A stretch of 64,000 nt of DNA, from positions 41,088 through 105,087 of the forward strand of contig JBAZWL010000016.1 in NCBI GenBank assembly GCA_041660405.1, written 5' to 3'. The stretch is from Taibaiella sp041660405. GTDB taxonomy: Bacteria; Bacteroidota; Bacteroidia; Chitinophagales; Chitinophagaceae. This document shows positions 54,698-62,674 of this stretch, piece by piece (the first letter of the stretch is position 1; each line of letters starts with the position of its first letter). A model generated the notes under the pieces. The model did no database searches, was not told the DNA's origin, and worked only from the letters and a program-made list of their open reading frames with translations. A program made the position numbers and the translations under genes.

Positions 54698-55111
54698 ATG
54701 ACAAAACATGTATCAAGTTCAGTAGAAGAGCTATTAAAACAAAGCGATGATACGCTAATGAACCTTTTTGGTATGGATGCTGAAACTGCCAGAAAGCAAT
54801 TGAATAATAATCTTGCTGGAGGTGATGTTTATCTCAAGTCGGTTGACTGTGACAATTTTCATCCGAAAAAAGGATGCCTTGGTCATGGTGAAGGAGTTAC
54901 TGAAAAGGTTTGGGTCAATAGTAGTAACCTAAGTGAGGCCGCCTATGTTCCTGGAGATTCAAGAATGGTTGTTCATTTCAAAAATGGATCCGTTTACGTT
55001 TATACAGATGTTCCTGCTCAGACTTGGAATGATTTCATTACTGCAGCATCTGGTGGTAGTTTCCTGGCCAAATACATTGTAAAGAAATTTCCATCATCTA
55101 AAATCGGATAA
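54698..55111 (+). CDS. KTSC-domain protein
   Basis: 137 residues from ATG 54698; an in-frame GTG lies 27 bases before. The C-terminal 60 residues (YVPGDSRMVVHFKNGSVYVY followed by TDVPAQTWNDFITAASGGSF) are a KTSC domain, a small fold found beside lysyl-tRNA synthetase-like and phage genes and of unknown function. The final segment FLAKYIVKKFPSSKIG is typical. Confidence 0.85.
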   Translation: MTKHVSSSVEELLKQSDDTLMNLFGMDAETARKQLNNNLAGGDVYLKSVDCDNFHPKKGCLGHGEGVTEKVWVNSSNLSEAAYVPGDSRMVVHFKNGSVYVYTDVPAQTWNDFITAASGGSFLAKYIVKKFPSSKIG

Positions 55112-55115
55112 TCTA

Positions 55116-55484
55116 ATGCAATACAGTCCTAAACTAAAGGCTGCTATGGAAGAAATAAAGCAGATCCTTAAAAAACACGATATAGCCGGCGCTATCGTTA
55201 TTCACACGCCTGGCCATACAGAATATCATCTTCGTATAGATCCTACTTATTCATGTGCGAGGATCGACGGAGAAAGCATAAGAGTGAAAGCAAGCCTTAA
55301 AGACCTTGGTAAAAATGCCTTCACTAGAATTACCGGAGATACGGCAAACATGTTACACGGGTTAGGTACCTGTATGGGAGGCATGTCACTAAACATTTTT
55401 GATATTTCTGACGAACTGGATAAAACTACCAATGCCGAACACTTTGGCGGCGGACACACATCACATACTCAACAAAACAACTAA
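55116..55484 (+). CDS. hypothetical phage protein
   Basis: 122 residues, with a compact core (IKQILKKHDIAGAIVIHTPG, YHLRIDPTYSCARIDGESIR). No family recognised. Starts 4 bases after the KTSC gene. Confidence 0.6.
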   Translation: MQYSPKLKAAMEEIKQILKKHDIAGAIVIHTPGHTEYHLRIDPTYSCARIDGESIRVKASLKDLGKNAFTRITGDTANMLHGLGTCMGGMSLNIFDISDELDKTTNAEHFGGGHTSHTQQNN

Positions 55485-55487
55485 AAA

Positions 55488-55976
55488 ATGGAAGAATTAA
55501 ATTTCGATAAACAGATCGAGGGACTAAGTAATCTTTACGAAAAGGGCAAAGATGCACTTCATCAAATTTTGCCTGTTGATCCAGAAGGGCAACAACAGCA
55601 CGCCCTGGCTCTAACCGCTCTTACTGGAATGAGGGATTTATGTGCTATCTCTTTGCAACATATAAATGAGATAACTGAAATCTACAAGAAGTCAAAGATC
55701 ATGAAACCTCACCCTGATCTGGATTTTGTTCATGAAGACCGTGTATATGTAGAAAATAGTGATGATACCAAATCTTATTTCTTGTTGATCTATGCCAAAG
55801 AAACTGCCGACTGGGTATTGATTCCTTATACGGATGAAACATTTACTGAAGCAAAAGCAAGCGACGATGGAAGAACCTATGCTGAACCTTTAAGCGCCTT
55901 TGGTTATGAACTGTTGAACCGTATGGACGATGAAGAACAGGAAGAAGGTGAAACTGAAGAACAAGAAGAAGATTAA
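55488..55976 (+). CDS. acidic-tailed hypothetical protein
   Basis: 162 residues. Helical first half (ALTALTGMRDLCAISLQHIN), a beta-rich middle (YVENSDDTKSYFLLIYAKET), and a run of Glu/Asp at the end (DDEEQEEGETEEQEED). Such tails are seen in DNA mimics and SSB-like proteins. No family recognised. Confidence 0.6.
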   Translation: MEELNFDKQIEGLSNLYEKGKDALHQILPVDPEGQQQHALALTALTGMRDLCAISLQHINEITEIYKKSKIMKPHPDLDFVHEDRVYVENSDDTKSYFLLIYAKETADWVLIPYTDETFTEAKASDDGRTYAEPLSAFGYELLNRMDDEEQEEGETEEQEED

Positions 55977-55982
55977 TAACAA

Positions 55983-56007
55983 ACCGGCTGGGTGACAGCC
56001 AGCCGGT
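55983..56007 (+). terminator. GC-rich hairpin
   Basis: CCGGCTGG and CCAGCCGG pair perfectly over eight bases around GTGACAG. No T run follows (GTAAAGC), so it may be a pause or processing site rather than a true terminator. Confidence 0.5.
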
Positions 56008-56031
56008 AAAGCATTAAAAACTTAAATAATC

Positions 56032-56646
56032 ATGCACACTATAACTGATAAATTAAAAGTAACGGATATTGAAACCTTGTTCCTGGACGAAAAAGGCAAT
56101 GTCTCAACAGTGAGATTTCACTGTTCATTTTATGGAGAAGACTTCTATGCTGACATCTCCGCAAGAAATATTAAGAAGGATCATAGTTCTTTCTCTGGAG
56201 AAGGTCCTACCGATTTATATGATTCATTTGAATCACAAATAGAAGGGAATTGGGAAAAGATGAAGATACTGTTTAATGAACATGTCTATATCCGGAAATA
56301 CCCCTTTCTTAAAGAGCAATTCTTCACTTCCGGTTTTGAGCTACTAAGCGTTTTTAATAATCTTCTTAAAGCTAAGCAGGTTGTCAATAAGGACATGTAT
56401 GAAAGTGGTACATACCTGGCAGCAGAAGTAAAAGATGATTTACAGAGCAAAGAAATGCTTTCGCCTGTGATCAACGACCTAAAAGCCTATCAGGAACTGA
56501 ACAAAGAGCGCAGTTACCAGCCAATGTCCTTAAACACTATTCAGGAAATACATCTTGAAGTTTTCGGAGATCGGTATGAAATTATGTGGGATAAAGGGGC
56601 TGAAGAGTTTGAATTAAGGTGTGCACTTGAAAACGAGGGGGATTAG
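56032..56646 (+). CDS. hypothetical phage protein
   Basis: 204 residues (TLFLDEKGNVSTVRFHCSFY, IHLEVFGDRYEIMWDKGAEE), soluble. No family recognised. It shares a base with the GTG start of the next gene. Confidence 0.6.
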   Translation: MHTITDKLKVTDIETLFLDEKGNVSTVRFHCSFYGEDFYADISARNIKKDHSSFSGEGPTDLYDSFESQIEGNWEKMKILFNEHVYIRKYPFLKEQFFTSGFELLSVFNNLLKAKQVVNKDMYESGTYLAAEVKDDLQSKEMLSPVINDLKAYQELNKERSYQPMSLNTIQEIHLEVFGDRYEIMWDKGAEEFELRCALENEGD

Positions 56647-56975
56647 TGGAAGAAAATGTAATAGAGCTTCCACCAACGGAATATGTTCACAGATCCTTTT
56701 ATCTGTCAAGTTATGACCGTTATGTGGACCTTACTATCACAATATTCGGCGGCATGAGGTTTTGTCTGTCAGGCAAAGGAACTCATGATTTTTACGACCT
56801 GAATTGGTGCATGGGTAAAATGGATCTTACGAACCAACTGATGAAGGTAATGCTTGTAGCTCTGGAGAATAATATAAAGCTGCCATCATGCAGCACAATA
56901 AAACCATTACATAACGATCAGGAATTTTTAAATCACATAGAAAATCTGACCGGAATAAAAATTATTGAATTATGA
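56646..56975 (+). CDS. hypothetical phage protein (GTG start)
   Basis: 109 residues. The start GTG at 56646 overlaps the previous stop (TAGTG), which supports it. Beta-rich (SYDRYVDLTITIFGGMRFCL) with a helical end. No family recognised; it may interact with the gene before, whose product has a similar fold order. Confidence 0.55.
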   Translation: MEENVIELPPTEYVHRSFYLSSYDRYVDLTITIFGGMRFCLSGKGTHDFYDLNWCMGKMDLTNQLMKVMLVALENNIKLPSCSTIKPLHNDQEFLNHIENLTGIKIIEL

Positions 56976-57169
56976 ACGTAAAACAATTGAAAGAGGCATT
57001 GAAAGATAAATCTGATGATCTGGATGTTTTCTTTGAGCAAACAAATGACGAATTCAGGTATAGCCTATTGGAAAAAGTAACTACCAGGGAAATCACCTTT
57101 GCTGATGGTAAATTAAAGGCAAAGGAAACATGCCTTGTGCTAACAGATGATTTAGGCGATGAAGACTAG
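56972..57169 (+). CDS. small hypothetical protein
   Basis: 65 residues (VKQLKEALKDKSDDLDVFFE), acidic. It overlaps both neighbours by 4-11 bases. No family recognised. Confidence 0.55.
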   Translation: MNVKQLKEALKDKSDDLDVFFEQTNDEFRYSLLEKVTTREITFADGKLKAKETCLVLTDDLGDED

Positions 57170-57380
57170 TAACGACATTATGAAGGGTATTGAGCACTTG
57201 CAGGCCGAAAGCCCGGTTATGACATGGGAAAAGTGGTTTCATGAGCTATGCGCACTATTTGCAGCCGCAGACGGCATTGAACCTATTGAAGCGGCGAGGT
57301 ACATAAGTGTTAAACAAGCAAAAGAATGGTACAACGATGGGTTTACACCTCAAGTATGCTTCCGTGAAAATATGTCATAA
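57159..57380 (+). CDS. small hypothetical protein
   Basis: 73 residues, helical (MKGIEHLQAESPVMTWEKWF, LCALFAAADGIEPIEAARYI). No family recognised. Confidence 0.55.
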   Translation: MKTSNDIMKGIEHLQAESPVMTWEKWFHELCALFAAADGIEPIEAARYISVKQAKEWYNDGFTPQVCFRENMS

Positions 57381-57396
57381 GAAATAAATCATTGAA

Positions 57397-58164
57397 ATGA
57401 GTGTAAAGGCAGGCGATAGGATTGCGGTGTGGTTTTCAAATGGCGCAGCGAGTGCAGTAGCATTAAAAAGGACACTGGAACTTTATGGAGATATCTGTGA
57501 GGTGCGGGTATTAAATAATCCAATACTTGAAGAGGATCCGGACAATCGAAGATTTTTAAAGGATGTCGAAAAATGGTTAGGCGTTTCTGCAGAATCAGTA
57601 ATTCATCCCAAATTTCCACATTGCTCATGCGTAAAAGTGTGGCAAAAGAGGAAATACATGTCCGGCATTGAAGGTGCGCCATGTACAATGGTCTTAAAAA
57701 AGGAGGCTAGGCAAATATGGGAATCAAAAAATCCACATGAATGGTTGGTAATGGGCTTTACAGTAGAAGAACTACAGCGCCATCAGGATTTCAAACTAAC
57801 CGAACGGGATAATATTCTGCCAGTACTTATCAATGCCGGCCTAACTAAAGAAGACTGTTTTGAAATAATAGACCAGGCGGGGATTAGATTACCGCTTTCA
57901 TATCTGTTAGGTTTTGCAAATGCAAATTGTATTGGCTGCGTCAAAGCGACATCACCAACTTACTGGAATCATGTTAGGAAACATTACCCTAAGGTATTCA
58001 GGGCTAGAGCAAAACAGTCAAGGAAACTCGGAGCCCGTCTCGTAAGATATAAGGGTAAGCGAATTTTTTTAGATGAATTACCAAAAGATGCCAAAGGCAG
58101 AGACATGAAGATATTCAAAATGCCTGAATGTGGTCTGTTTTGCGGCGAAAAAATTAAAAGATAA
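57397..58164 (+). CDS. PAPS-reductase-like PP-loop protein
   Basis: 255 residues. The nucleotide loop is WFSNGAASAVALKRTL at residues 12-27, a variant of the SGGxDS PP-loop. Cysteines occur in HCSCVKVW, GAPCTMVL, CIGCVKA and ECGLFC, fitting an iron-sulfur or zinc site as in DndC/PAPS reductase relatives. VMGFTVEELQRHQDF is the second phosphate-contact region. Family members reduce PAPS, thiolate tRNA or DNA, or are of unknown role in phages. The gene after it starts in its stop codon (TAATG). Confidence 0.82.
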   Translation: MSVKAGDRIAVWFSNGAASAVALKRTLELYGDICEVRVLNNPILEEDPDNRRFLKDVEKWLGVSAESVIHPKFPHCSCVKVWQKRKYMSGIEGAPCTMVLKKEARQIWESKNPHEWLVMGFTVEELQRHQDFKLTERDNILPVLINAGLTKEDCFEIIDQAGIRLPLSYLLGFANANCIGCVKATSPTYWNHVRKHYPKVFRARAKQSRKLGARLVRYKGKRIFLDELPKDAKGRDMKIFKMPECGLFCGEKIKR

Positions 58165-58328
58165 TGGAAGATGATACTATATCTCTGATAATTTTTGCTG
58201 CAAGCCTATTTGCTGGATCTCTTGTAGGCTTGATTCTTGGATATAAAGCTGGGAGAACCGATGGAAGGCGTGAATTTTTAGATAACTGGAATGACTTTGA
58301 TTTTAATAACAAAAAAGACGACTTATAA
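58164..58328 (+). CDS. small single-TM protein
   Basis: 54 residues, starting within the stop of the PAPS-reductase-like gene. It is MEDDTISLIIFAASLFAGSL followed by VGLILGYKAGRTDGRREFLD and an Asp/Asn/Lys tail. The one helix holds a small-residue (glycine-zipper-like) face. Translational coupling suggests it works with, or anchors, the PP-loop protein. Too short to assign. Confidence 0.65.
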   Translation: MEDDTISLIIFAASLFAGSLVGLILGYKAGRTDGRREFLDNWNDFDFNNKKDDL

Positions 58329-58330
58329 CC

Positions 58331-58618
58331 ATGAGGTACATTTTAAGCAATGGTCAATATGACTTCAAGTACAGAGAGGTGAAAGATGAATATATCCGGT
58401 TTTGTGAAATGTCAGATCGGCAGTTCCTTATGAACTTACCAGCGGCATTACATTTAGCTTGCTTCATATGCTGGGTTAAAGATGAACCCACAAGAGAGAT
58501 ATTGTCTGATGAAGGTCTTATTCATGAGCTGGCGCACCTATTTCATATTCCACACGAAGCAGAACTTGATTTGACAGCAATCCGGGAATTATTTAAAAAA
58601 ACTCTTGAACTGGCATAA
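58331..58618 (+). CDS. hypothetical phage protein
   Basis: 95 residues (LNLPAALHLACFICWVKDEP and EGLIHELAHLFHIPHEAELD). The HELAH with a later HIPHE looks metalloprotease-like by chance or design, but no fuller context supports it. Two bases after the small membrane gene. A terminator follows. Confidence 0.5.
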   Translation: MRYILSNGQYDFKYREVKDEYIRFCEMSDRQFLMNLPAALHLACFICWVKDEPTREILSDEGLIHELAHLFHIPHEAELDLTAIRELFKKTLELA

Positions 58619-58640
58619 TAATTGAGTAGGATCAAAATTT

Positions 58641-58664
58641 AAGGCTACCTATATAGGTAGCCTT
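58641..58664. terminator. terminator at the end of the small-gene operon
   Basis: AAGGCTACCTA and TAGGTAGCCTT form a perfect 11-base inverted repeat around TA, with TTAACTTTTTTT after it. It should end the long early transcript and insulate it from the opposite-strand gene. Confidence 0.85.
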
Positions 58665-58816
58665 GTTAACTTTTTTTAAATACTAATTAACCGTTAGTAT
58701 TCTTTTGATTGTTTTTTCTGATTGATTTTGGTTATGAACCAAAATCAATATCCATACAAGCCGAGTTCATCATAGTCATTGTTTTTTTGTGGTTAATAAA
58801 AAAAGTTGTTTGCAAG

Positions 58817-59767
58817 TTATATCAATTTTTCAAGAAATAGAACGTAGCCCTGTTTTGGGTAAATGATACCCTTATATCCATATTCAATAACATTGCCGTT
58901 CTGAATCTTCTTATGTTTGAACTCATTTAAGGTTCCAAGTTTAAAGAAAGTGACCTTAATATTCGCATCTTTATATATTTTTAAACAAAAATCGTGAATT
59001 AGGTAATCTTTTGCCACACTAATTATGTGATCATGTTTAAGACTATATGTTTTTTCGATAGTTGTTTCAAATTTATATTCAGATTGTCCTTGCAATACAA
59101 CGCTAACAACGTTTAATATTCTTTTTTTGTTGTCTTCATTGAGCGCTTCACTTTTATATTCGCATGGTACTCCATTTATTTTATAAGATGTGACTGTAAA
59201 GGTTGTCTCATCAGGCTGATTGGCGTAGTACATGTAATTCTTGGTTATATGGTCTACCGGCACATTGATGTCAGTCGGGAATACAGTATAAGTTGAATGC
59301 TGAACAACCTTGATAATATCTTCATCAGCGTCAATTATTTCTATTTCAAGATCTTGTGTATAATTGTCATAGTAAAGTACGTGATCGGTAGGAAAATAGA
59401 TTTTCTTCACATCTGCCATAATATCCTTTGATATCCTTGGAAATTTATTCTTGAACAGAACTTTTGAAACCTGTTCCCAAAATTCGTGCAAATCTTTCCT
59501 ATTTGAAAGGTATTTGTCTTCATAAATAATCTTTTGAAGTTCATCTTTGAAAACTCCCATAAATTGCATTGACTTCAAAATCACTGCAAATATCCCGCTT
59601 CCGAACATCGTCAAGCCTATTTTGACGCAGATTTCTCTTATTTTCTCATTATCAACAGTAAATTCTGCAATAAACAATACTGCCAGCCCTACGATTATAA
59701 AAATCAATGCCTGGGAACTGGTGAACTGTTTAACTATCCTACCCCAAATTCTTTTAAGAAAATCCAT
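58817..59767 (-). CDS. lone opposite-strand membrane protein (candidate moron)
   Basis: 316 residues. Two membrane helices at about residues 17-37 (SQALIFIIVGLAVLFIAEFT) and 48-68 (VKIGLTMFGSGIFAVILKSM), then a cytoplasmic helical stretch (LQKIIYEDKYLSNRKDLHEF) and a beta-rich C-terminal domain from residue 130 (LEIEIIDADEDIIKVVQHST). No catalytic motif is seen. It is the only minus-strand gene in the right part and is flanked by a terminator and a gap. Such placement is typical of genes expressed from the lysogen, for example for superinfection exclusion or defence. Function is not known. Confidence 0.72.
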   Translation of the reverse strand: MDFLKRIWGRIVKQFTSSQALIFIIVGLAVLFIAEFTVDNEKIREICVKIGLTMFGSGIFAVILKSMQFMGVFKDELQKIIYEDKYLSNRKDLHEFWEQVSKVLFKNKFPRISKDIMADVKKIYFPTDHVLYYDNYTQDLEIEIIDADEDIIKVVQHSTYTVFPTDINVPVDHITKNYMYYANQPDETTFTVTSYKINGVPCEYKSEALNEDNKKRILNVVSVVLQGQSEYKFETTIEKTYSLKHDHIISVAKDYLIHDFCLKIYKDANIKVTFFKLGTLNEFKHKKIQNGNVIEYGYKGIIYPKQGYVLFLEKLI

Positions 59768-59926
59768 ATTATAAAAAAATGCTAAAATGGAAATTTAATA
59801 TTTAACAAAGAAGCTTTTACCGGAATATTTTAAGAAAAAAGAGTAGTACCCCCACCAAAGTACCGTACATTATTCACAAAAAATCAATAAACTTTATAAA
59901 AAGTAAACTTCTACTTAAATTTGCTG

Positions 59927-60457
59927 ATGGAACAATTAACCTGGACAACAGAAAAAAGGAAAGTGTCGGACCTGGTGCCGTATGACCTAAATCCTCGTCT
60001 ACTTACAGAAGATCGCCGGCAGCGCCTGGTTGCCTCACTGGAGAAATTTAACCTGGCCGAAATTCCGGCAATTAACCTGGATCACACTGTTATTGCCGGT
60101 AATCAACGCCTTGCAGTTATGAAAGCAGTTGGCCGGGGTGAGGAATGGATTGACGTACGGGTACCAAACCGTCAGCTGACAGAATCAGAAGTAAAGGAGT
60201 ACAACCTGATTGCAAATACTCATGCTGGCCAGTGGGATTTCGAACTCCTGCAGCAGGAATTTTCGGAGTTTGATTTGAAAGAATTCGACATAACTCTTCC
60301 GGATCCGGAATTTCCTCCGTTGGGTGATCATAAGGGAATAGAATATAATCCGGATAAGAAGTGGTTTTTGAATATCGAATGTACCGGTGAGCAACATGCG
60401 CAGCGATTGTATGAAGAATTAAGTAACAAAGGACTTGAAGTAAAAATAATTAATTAA
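59927..60457 (+). CDS. ParB-like nuclease-domain protein
   Basis: 177 residues from ATG 59927, with TTG 59921 as the alternative. The ParB/sulfiredoxin-like core has DLVPYDLNPRLLTEDRRQRL, HTVIAGNQRLAVMKAVGRGE (the GNxR box) and IANTHAGQWDFELLQQEFSE, typical of phage ParB domains fused or linked to DNA-modifying enzymes. A short C-terminal domain follows (KKWFLNIECTGEQHAQRLYE). It is 5 bases before the ABC-GNAT gene and is probably a partner of it. Confidence 0.82.
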   Translation: MEQLTWTTEKRKVSDLVPYDLNPRLLTEDRRQRLVASLEKFNLAEIPAINLDHTVIAGNQRLAVMKAVGRGEEWIDVRVPNRQLTESEVKEYNLIANTHAGQWDFELLQQEFSEFDLKEFDITLPDPEFPPLGDHKGIEYNPDKKWFLNIECTGEQHAQRLYEELSNKGLEVKIIN

Positions 60458-60462
60458 GTATC

Positions 60463-61596
60463 ATGAACATACCAAAATCAGCGGAAGTAATACTTCAAAG
60501 TGAAATATTCAACAACTTCAGGTGTAAGATGGCCTGTAACAGCCTGGATATAGACATCAATAAAAAATCAGTGCACCATCTGAAAGTAGATAACATAAAT
60601 ATCCCGGACGACTGGTCGGTGGGTGTAATCTATGGTGCTTCCGGAAGCGGGAAAACAACACTGGCAAAGAGCCTGTTTGGTGATGATATATTTCAAACAG
60701 TACTAAACGAGGACCTGCCGATCATCAACCAGCTGCCGGCGGAATATACTTATGATCAGTGCGCAGCAATTTTAAACGGAATCGGACTTACGAGCGTAGT
60801 TTGTTGGGTACGGCCGGTAAAAACGCTCAGCAATGGACAAAGAGCCCGGGCAGAGGCCGCATTGCTAATGACGCAAAACGAAGGGATAACTGTAATTGAT
60901 GAATGGACCTCAGTAGTGGATAGAACCGTCGCCAAAGTAATGTCTCATTGTGTTCAGAAACATGCCAGGAAGCAGAATAAGCAGATCGTAATCCTTTCTT
61001 GCCATCATGATATTATAGAATGGGTAAAGCCGGATTGGTTGATTGATTGCAATAAGCAGGAATTCCAGTTGCCGGCAAGCAACGATTTTTTTTTTCAACC
61101 TCGAGAACAACTCCAGTTCGGAATCAGGGAAGTTGGACGGGAAACCTGGAGATACTTTAGCAAGTATCATTATTTAAGCGATAAGCTGCCCGGCGGCAAA
61201 ATTTACACCTTTGGCCTGTTCCATGGAGATAATCAAATCGGCTTTCAGTGTTTTGCAAACTATGTGCCCTACAAGGAAGGGAAGCCCAAAATATTTCACA
61301 GTAACCGAACTGTAATCCATCCAGATTATGCAGGCCTGGGAATGGGAATAAAGGTTATAAATGAAACCAGTCAGTTCATGGTTGATCAATTCGGGTACCA
61401 GGTAATGGCAAAGTTCAGCAGTACGCCGGTATTCAATGCAATGATAAAGCAAGAGTGTTGGAAGTTCCTGGAAGAAAAACGTACAATGGGAAGTTTAAGC
61501 CATGGTGGGACAATGGACCGAAAGAGCGGATTTCGCCAGCATGGAATAAAAACATATCATTTCATCTTTACAGGACTACTTCCTAATATTTCCTAA
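60463..61596 (+). CDS. ABC-ATPase fused to GNAT acyltransferase domain (Mom-like half), COG2401-type
   Basis: 377 residues in two parts. Residues 45-200 are an ABC ATPase: Walker A GASGSGKTT (58-66), signature LSNGQRARAEA (122-132), Walker B ITVIDEWTSVVD (142-153) and switch His at 181-182 (SCHHD). Residues 217-345 are a GNAT domain: RYFSKYHYLSDKLPGGKIYT, FGLFHGDNQIGFQC, and the acyl-CoA loop HPDYAGLGMGIKV. HYL...P...G..FG resembles phage Mu Mom and its relatives. Mom adds a carbamoylmethyl group to adenine in DNA. Family COG2401 has this fusion. I infer DNA (or possibly RNA/protein) modification; the reaction is not known. Confidence 0.85.
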   Translation: MNIPKSAEVILQSEIFNNFRCKMACNSLDIDINKKSVHHLKVDNINIPDDWSVGVIYGASGSGKTTLAKSLFGDDIFQTVLNEDLPIINQLPAEYTYDQCAAILNGIGLTSVVCWVRPVKTLSNGQRARAEAALLMTQNEGITVIDEWTSVVDRTVAKVMSHCVQKHARKQNKQIVILSCHHDIIEWVKPDWLIDCNKQEFQLPASNDFFFQPREQLQFGIREVGRETWRYFSKYHYLSDKLPGGKIYTFGLFHGDNQIGFQCFANYVPYKEGKPKIFHSNRTVIHPDYAGLGMGIKVINETSQFMVDQFGYQVMAKFSSTPVFNAMIKQECWKFLEEKRTMGSLSHGGTMDRKSGFRQHGIKTYHFIFTGLLPNIS

Positions 61597-61600
61597 TTTC

Positions 61601-61613
61601 TCACAAATTGTGA
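61601..61613. repeat. TCACAAATTGTGA palindrome
   Basis: A 13-base perfect palindrome just after the ABC-GNAT stop. The same core, TCACAATTTGTGA, occurs at 9066-9078 in the host. It could be a binding site or chance. Confidence 0.4.
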
Positions 61614-61691
61614 CATTATCTACAATTTGTTAAATGTTTGTTTTCCATTAAAAAGTTTGATAACGTTGCTATAATCATAAATTTATATGTA

Positions 61692-62168
61692 ATGTCAATA
61701 TCAGAAATATTAAAGCTGGCACAAGAAAAGGATCTTGAACGTGCTAAAGCGCAAAATGATAGGTCAGTAGCTGATGAAATAGCAAAAACCGAATTTACAA
61801 CTCAAGCAATTGAAGCGTTTGAGAAAATTGTTAAACCTGCTTTAAGCAGTGCAATACAACAATTTAAGCAAGAAGGAATAGATGCAGGGCACATTGCAAC
61901 TGTTCAGCCAAAAAAGTATGAAGGTGAAATAAGGCTAGAAGGGCTAAGCTTTAGGTATAAAACACTTAGTGTCCAAATTGACATTGTTGCAACGGATAAA
62001 TCAAAAAGCATTAAAGGCTTTATATATTCAAATGAAAAAGTCCCTTTCTATGAACTACGTGGAGAGAGATCATACACTGTAAAAGAGTTGACAAAAGAAG
62101 TGCTGGATACATATATCGAATGGGTATTAAAATCTGCTATAAACTTCATTGACAAAACAAAATTGTAG
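61692..62168 (+). CDS. hypothetical phage protein
   Basis: 158 residues from ATG 61692; an earlier in-frame ATG at 61638 gives a poor N-terminus. Helical first half (EIAKTEFTTQAIEAFEKIVK), then a beta-rich domain (YEGEIRLEGLSFRYKTLSVQ). No family recognised. It is near but not coupled to the ABC-GNAT gene. Confidence 0.6.
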   Translation: MSISEILKLAQEKDLERAKAQNDRSVADEIAKTEFTTQAIEAFEKIVKPALSSAIQQFKQEGIDAGHIATVQPKKYEGEIRLEGLSFRYKTLSVQIDIVATDKSKSIKGFIYSNEKVPFYELRGERSYTVKELTKEVLDTYIEWVLKSAINFIDKTKL

Positions 62169-62232
62169 ACCCGAATAAATTTAAGATGGTGTAGCATAAT
62201 AGTTACAGCATCCTATTTGAACGTTCATCTTG

Positions 62233-62428
62233 TTTGCAAATAGTTTATTTAGTTTAGTTTTTGTTAACTTTGTGACATGTTGCGCCATTGTTTAGGGATG
62301 GCATGGGCTGTGAAAGTCGTAGTAAGGCTCAATTGCTTCCTCATACAGCGTGGCGTAAGAGCAGGGTGGTACTGTTACCTTACCCGACATAATCGTTACC
62401 TTAGCGTATCGTAAAATCCACGCTAAGC
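62233..62428 (+). promoter_or_regulatory. promoter-like box and structured leader before the packaging genes
   Basis: TAACTTTG (62265-62272) is a perfect TAnnTTTG -7 box. TTTG at 62233 is farther upstream than normal. Transcription would begin near 62279, giving a 150-base leader rich in paired segments. The clearest is CTTAGCGT (62400-62407) with ACGCTAAG (62420-62427), whose stem ends one base before the ATG at 62429 and would hide the ribosome site. It may control late-gene translation. I see no known riboswitch. Confidence 0.5.
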
Positions 62429-62674
62429 ATGAAAGAAAAAGAAAAACTTGATTTAATGGCAGCTACAATTAATCCAGTCATTACCCTTATTCAAAAAAGG
62501 TTAGGTGTTAGGCTTGAAGCTTTGAACGCATTGGCCACATCTCCTTTAGACAATATGCCCGAATCCGTTTTGAAAATGAGGGAAGAAGAATCTGCAAAGA
62601 TCCGTGCAGTTATGCAGGAACAAAAGGAGTTGATCGACCTTATTAGCTTAATGTACCCAAATGCCAAAAACTGA
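62429..62674 (+). CDS. small hypothetical protein upstream of terminase
   Basis: 81 residues, helical and charged (LMAATINPVITLIQKRLGVR, REEESAKIRAVMQEQKELID). No family recognised. It overlaps the small-terminase-like gene by 14 bases. Confidence 0.62.
   Translation: MKEKEKLDLMAATINPVITLIQKRLGVRLEALNALATSPLDNMPESVLKMREEESAKIRAVMQEQKELIDLISLMYPNAKN

Noticed and set aside
58331..58618. Metalloprotease based on HELAH
   Set aside because: A lone HExxH-like string in a 95-residue protein without other protease features is not enough.
59916..59923. TAAATTTG as promoter of the ParB/ABC-GNAT pair
   Set aside because: It overlaps the start codon region, so it cannot drive a transcript that includes the start at 59927 in the usual way.
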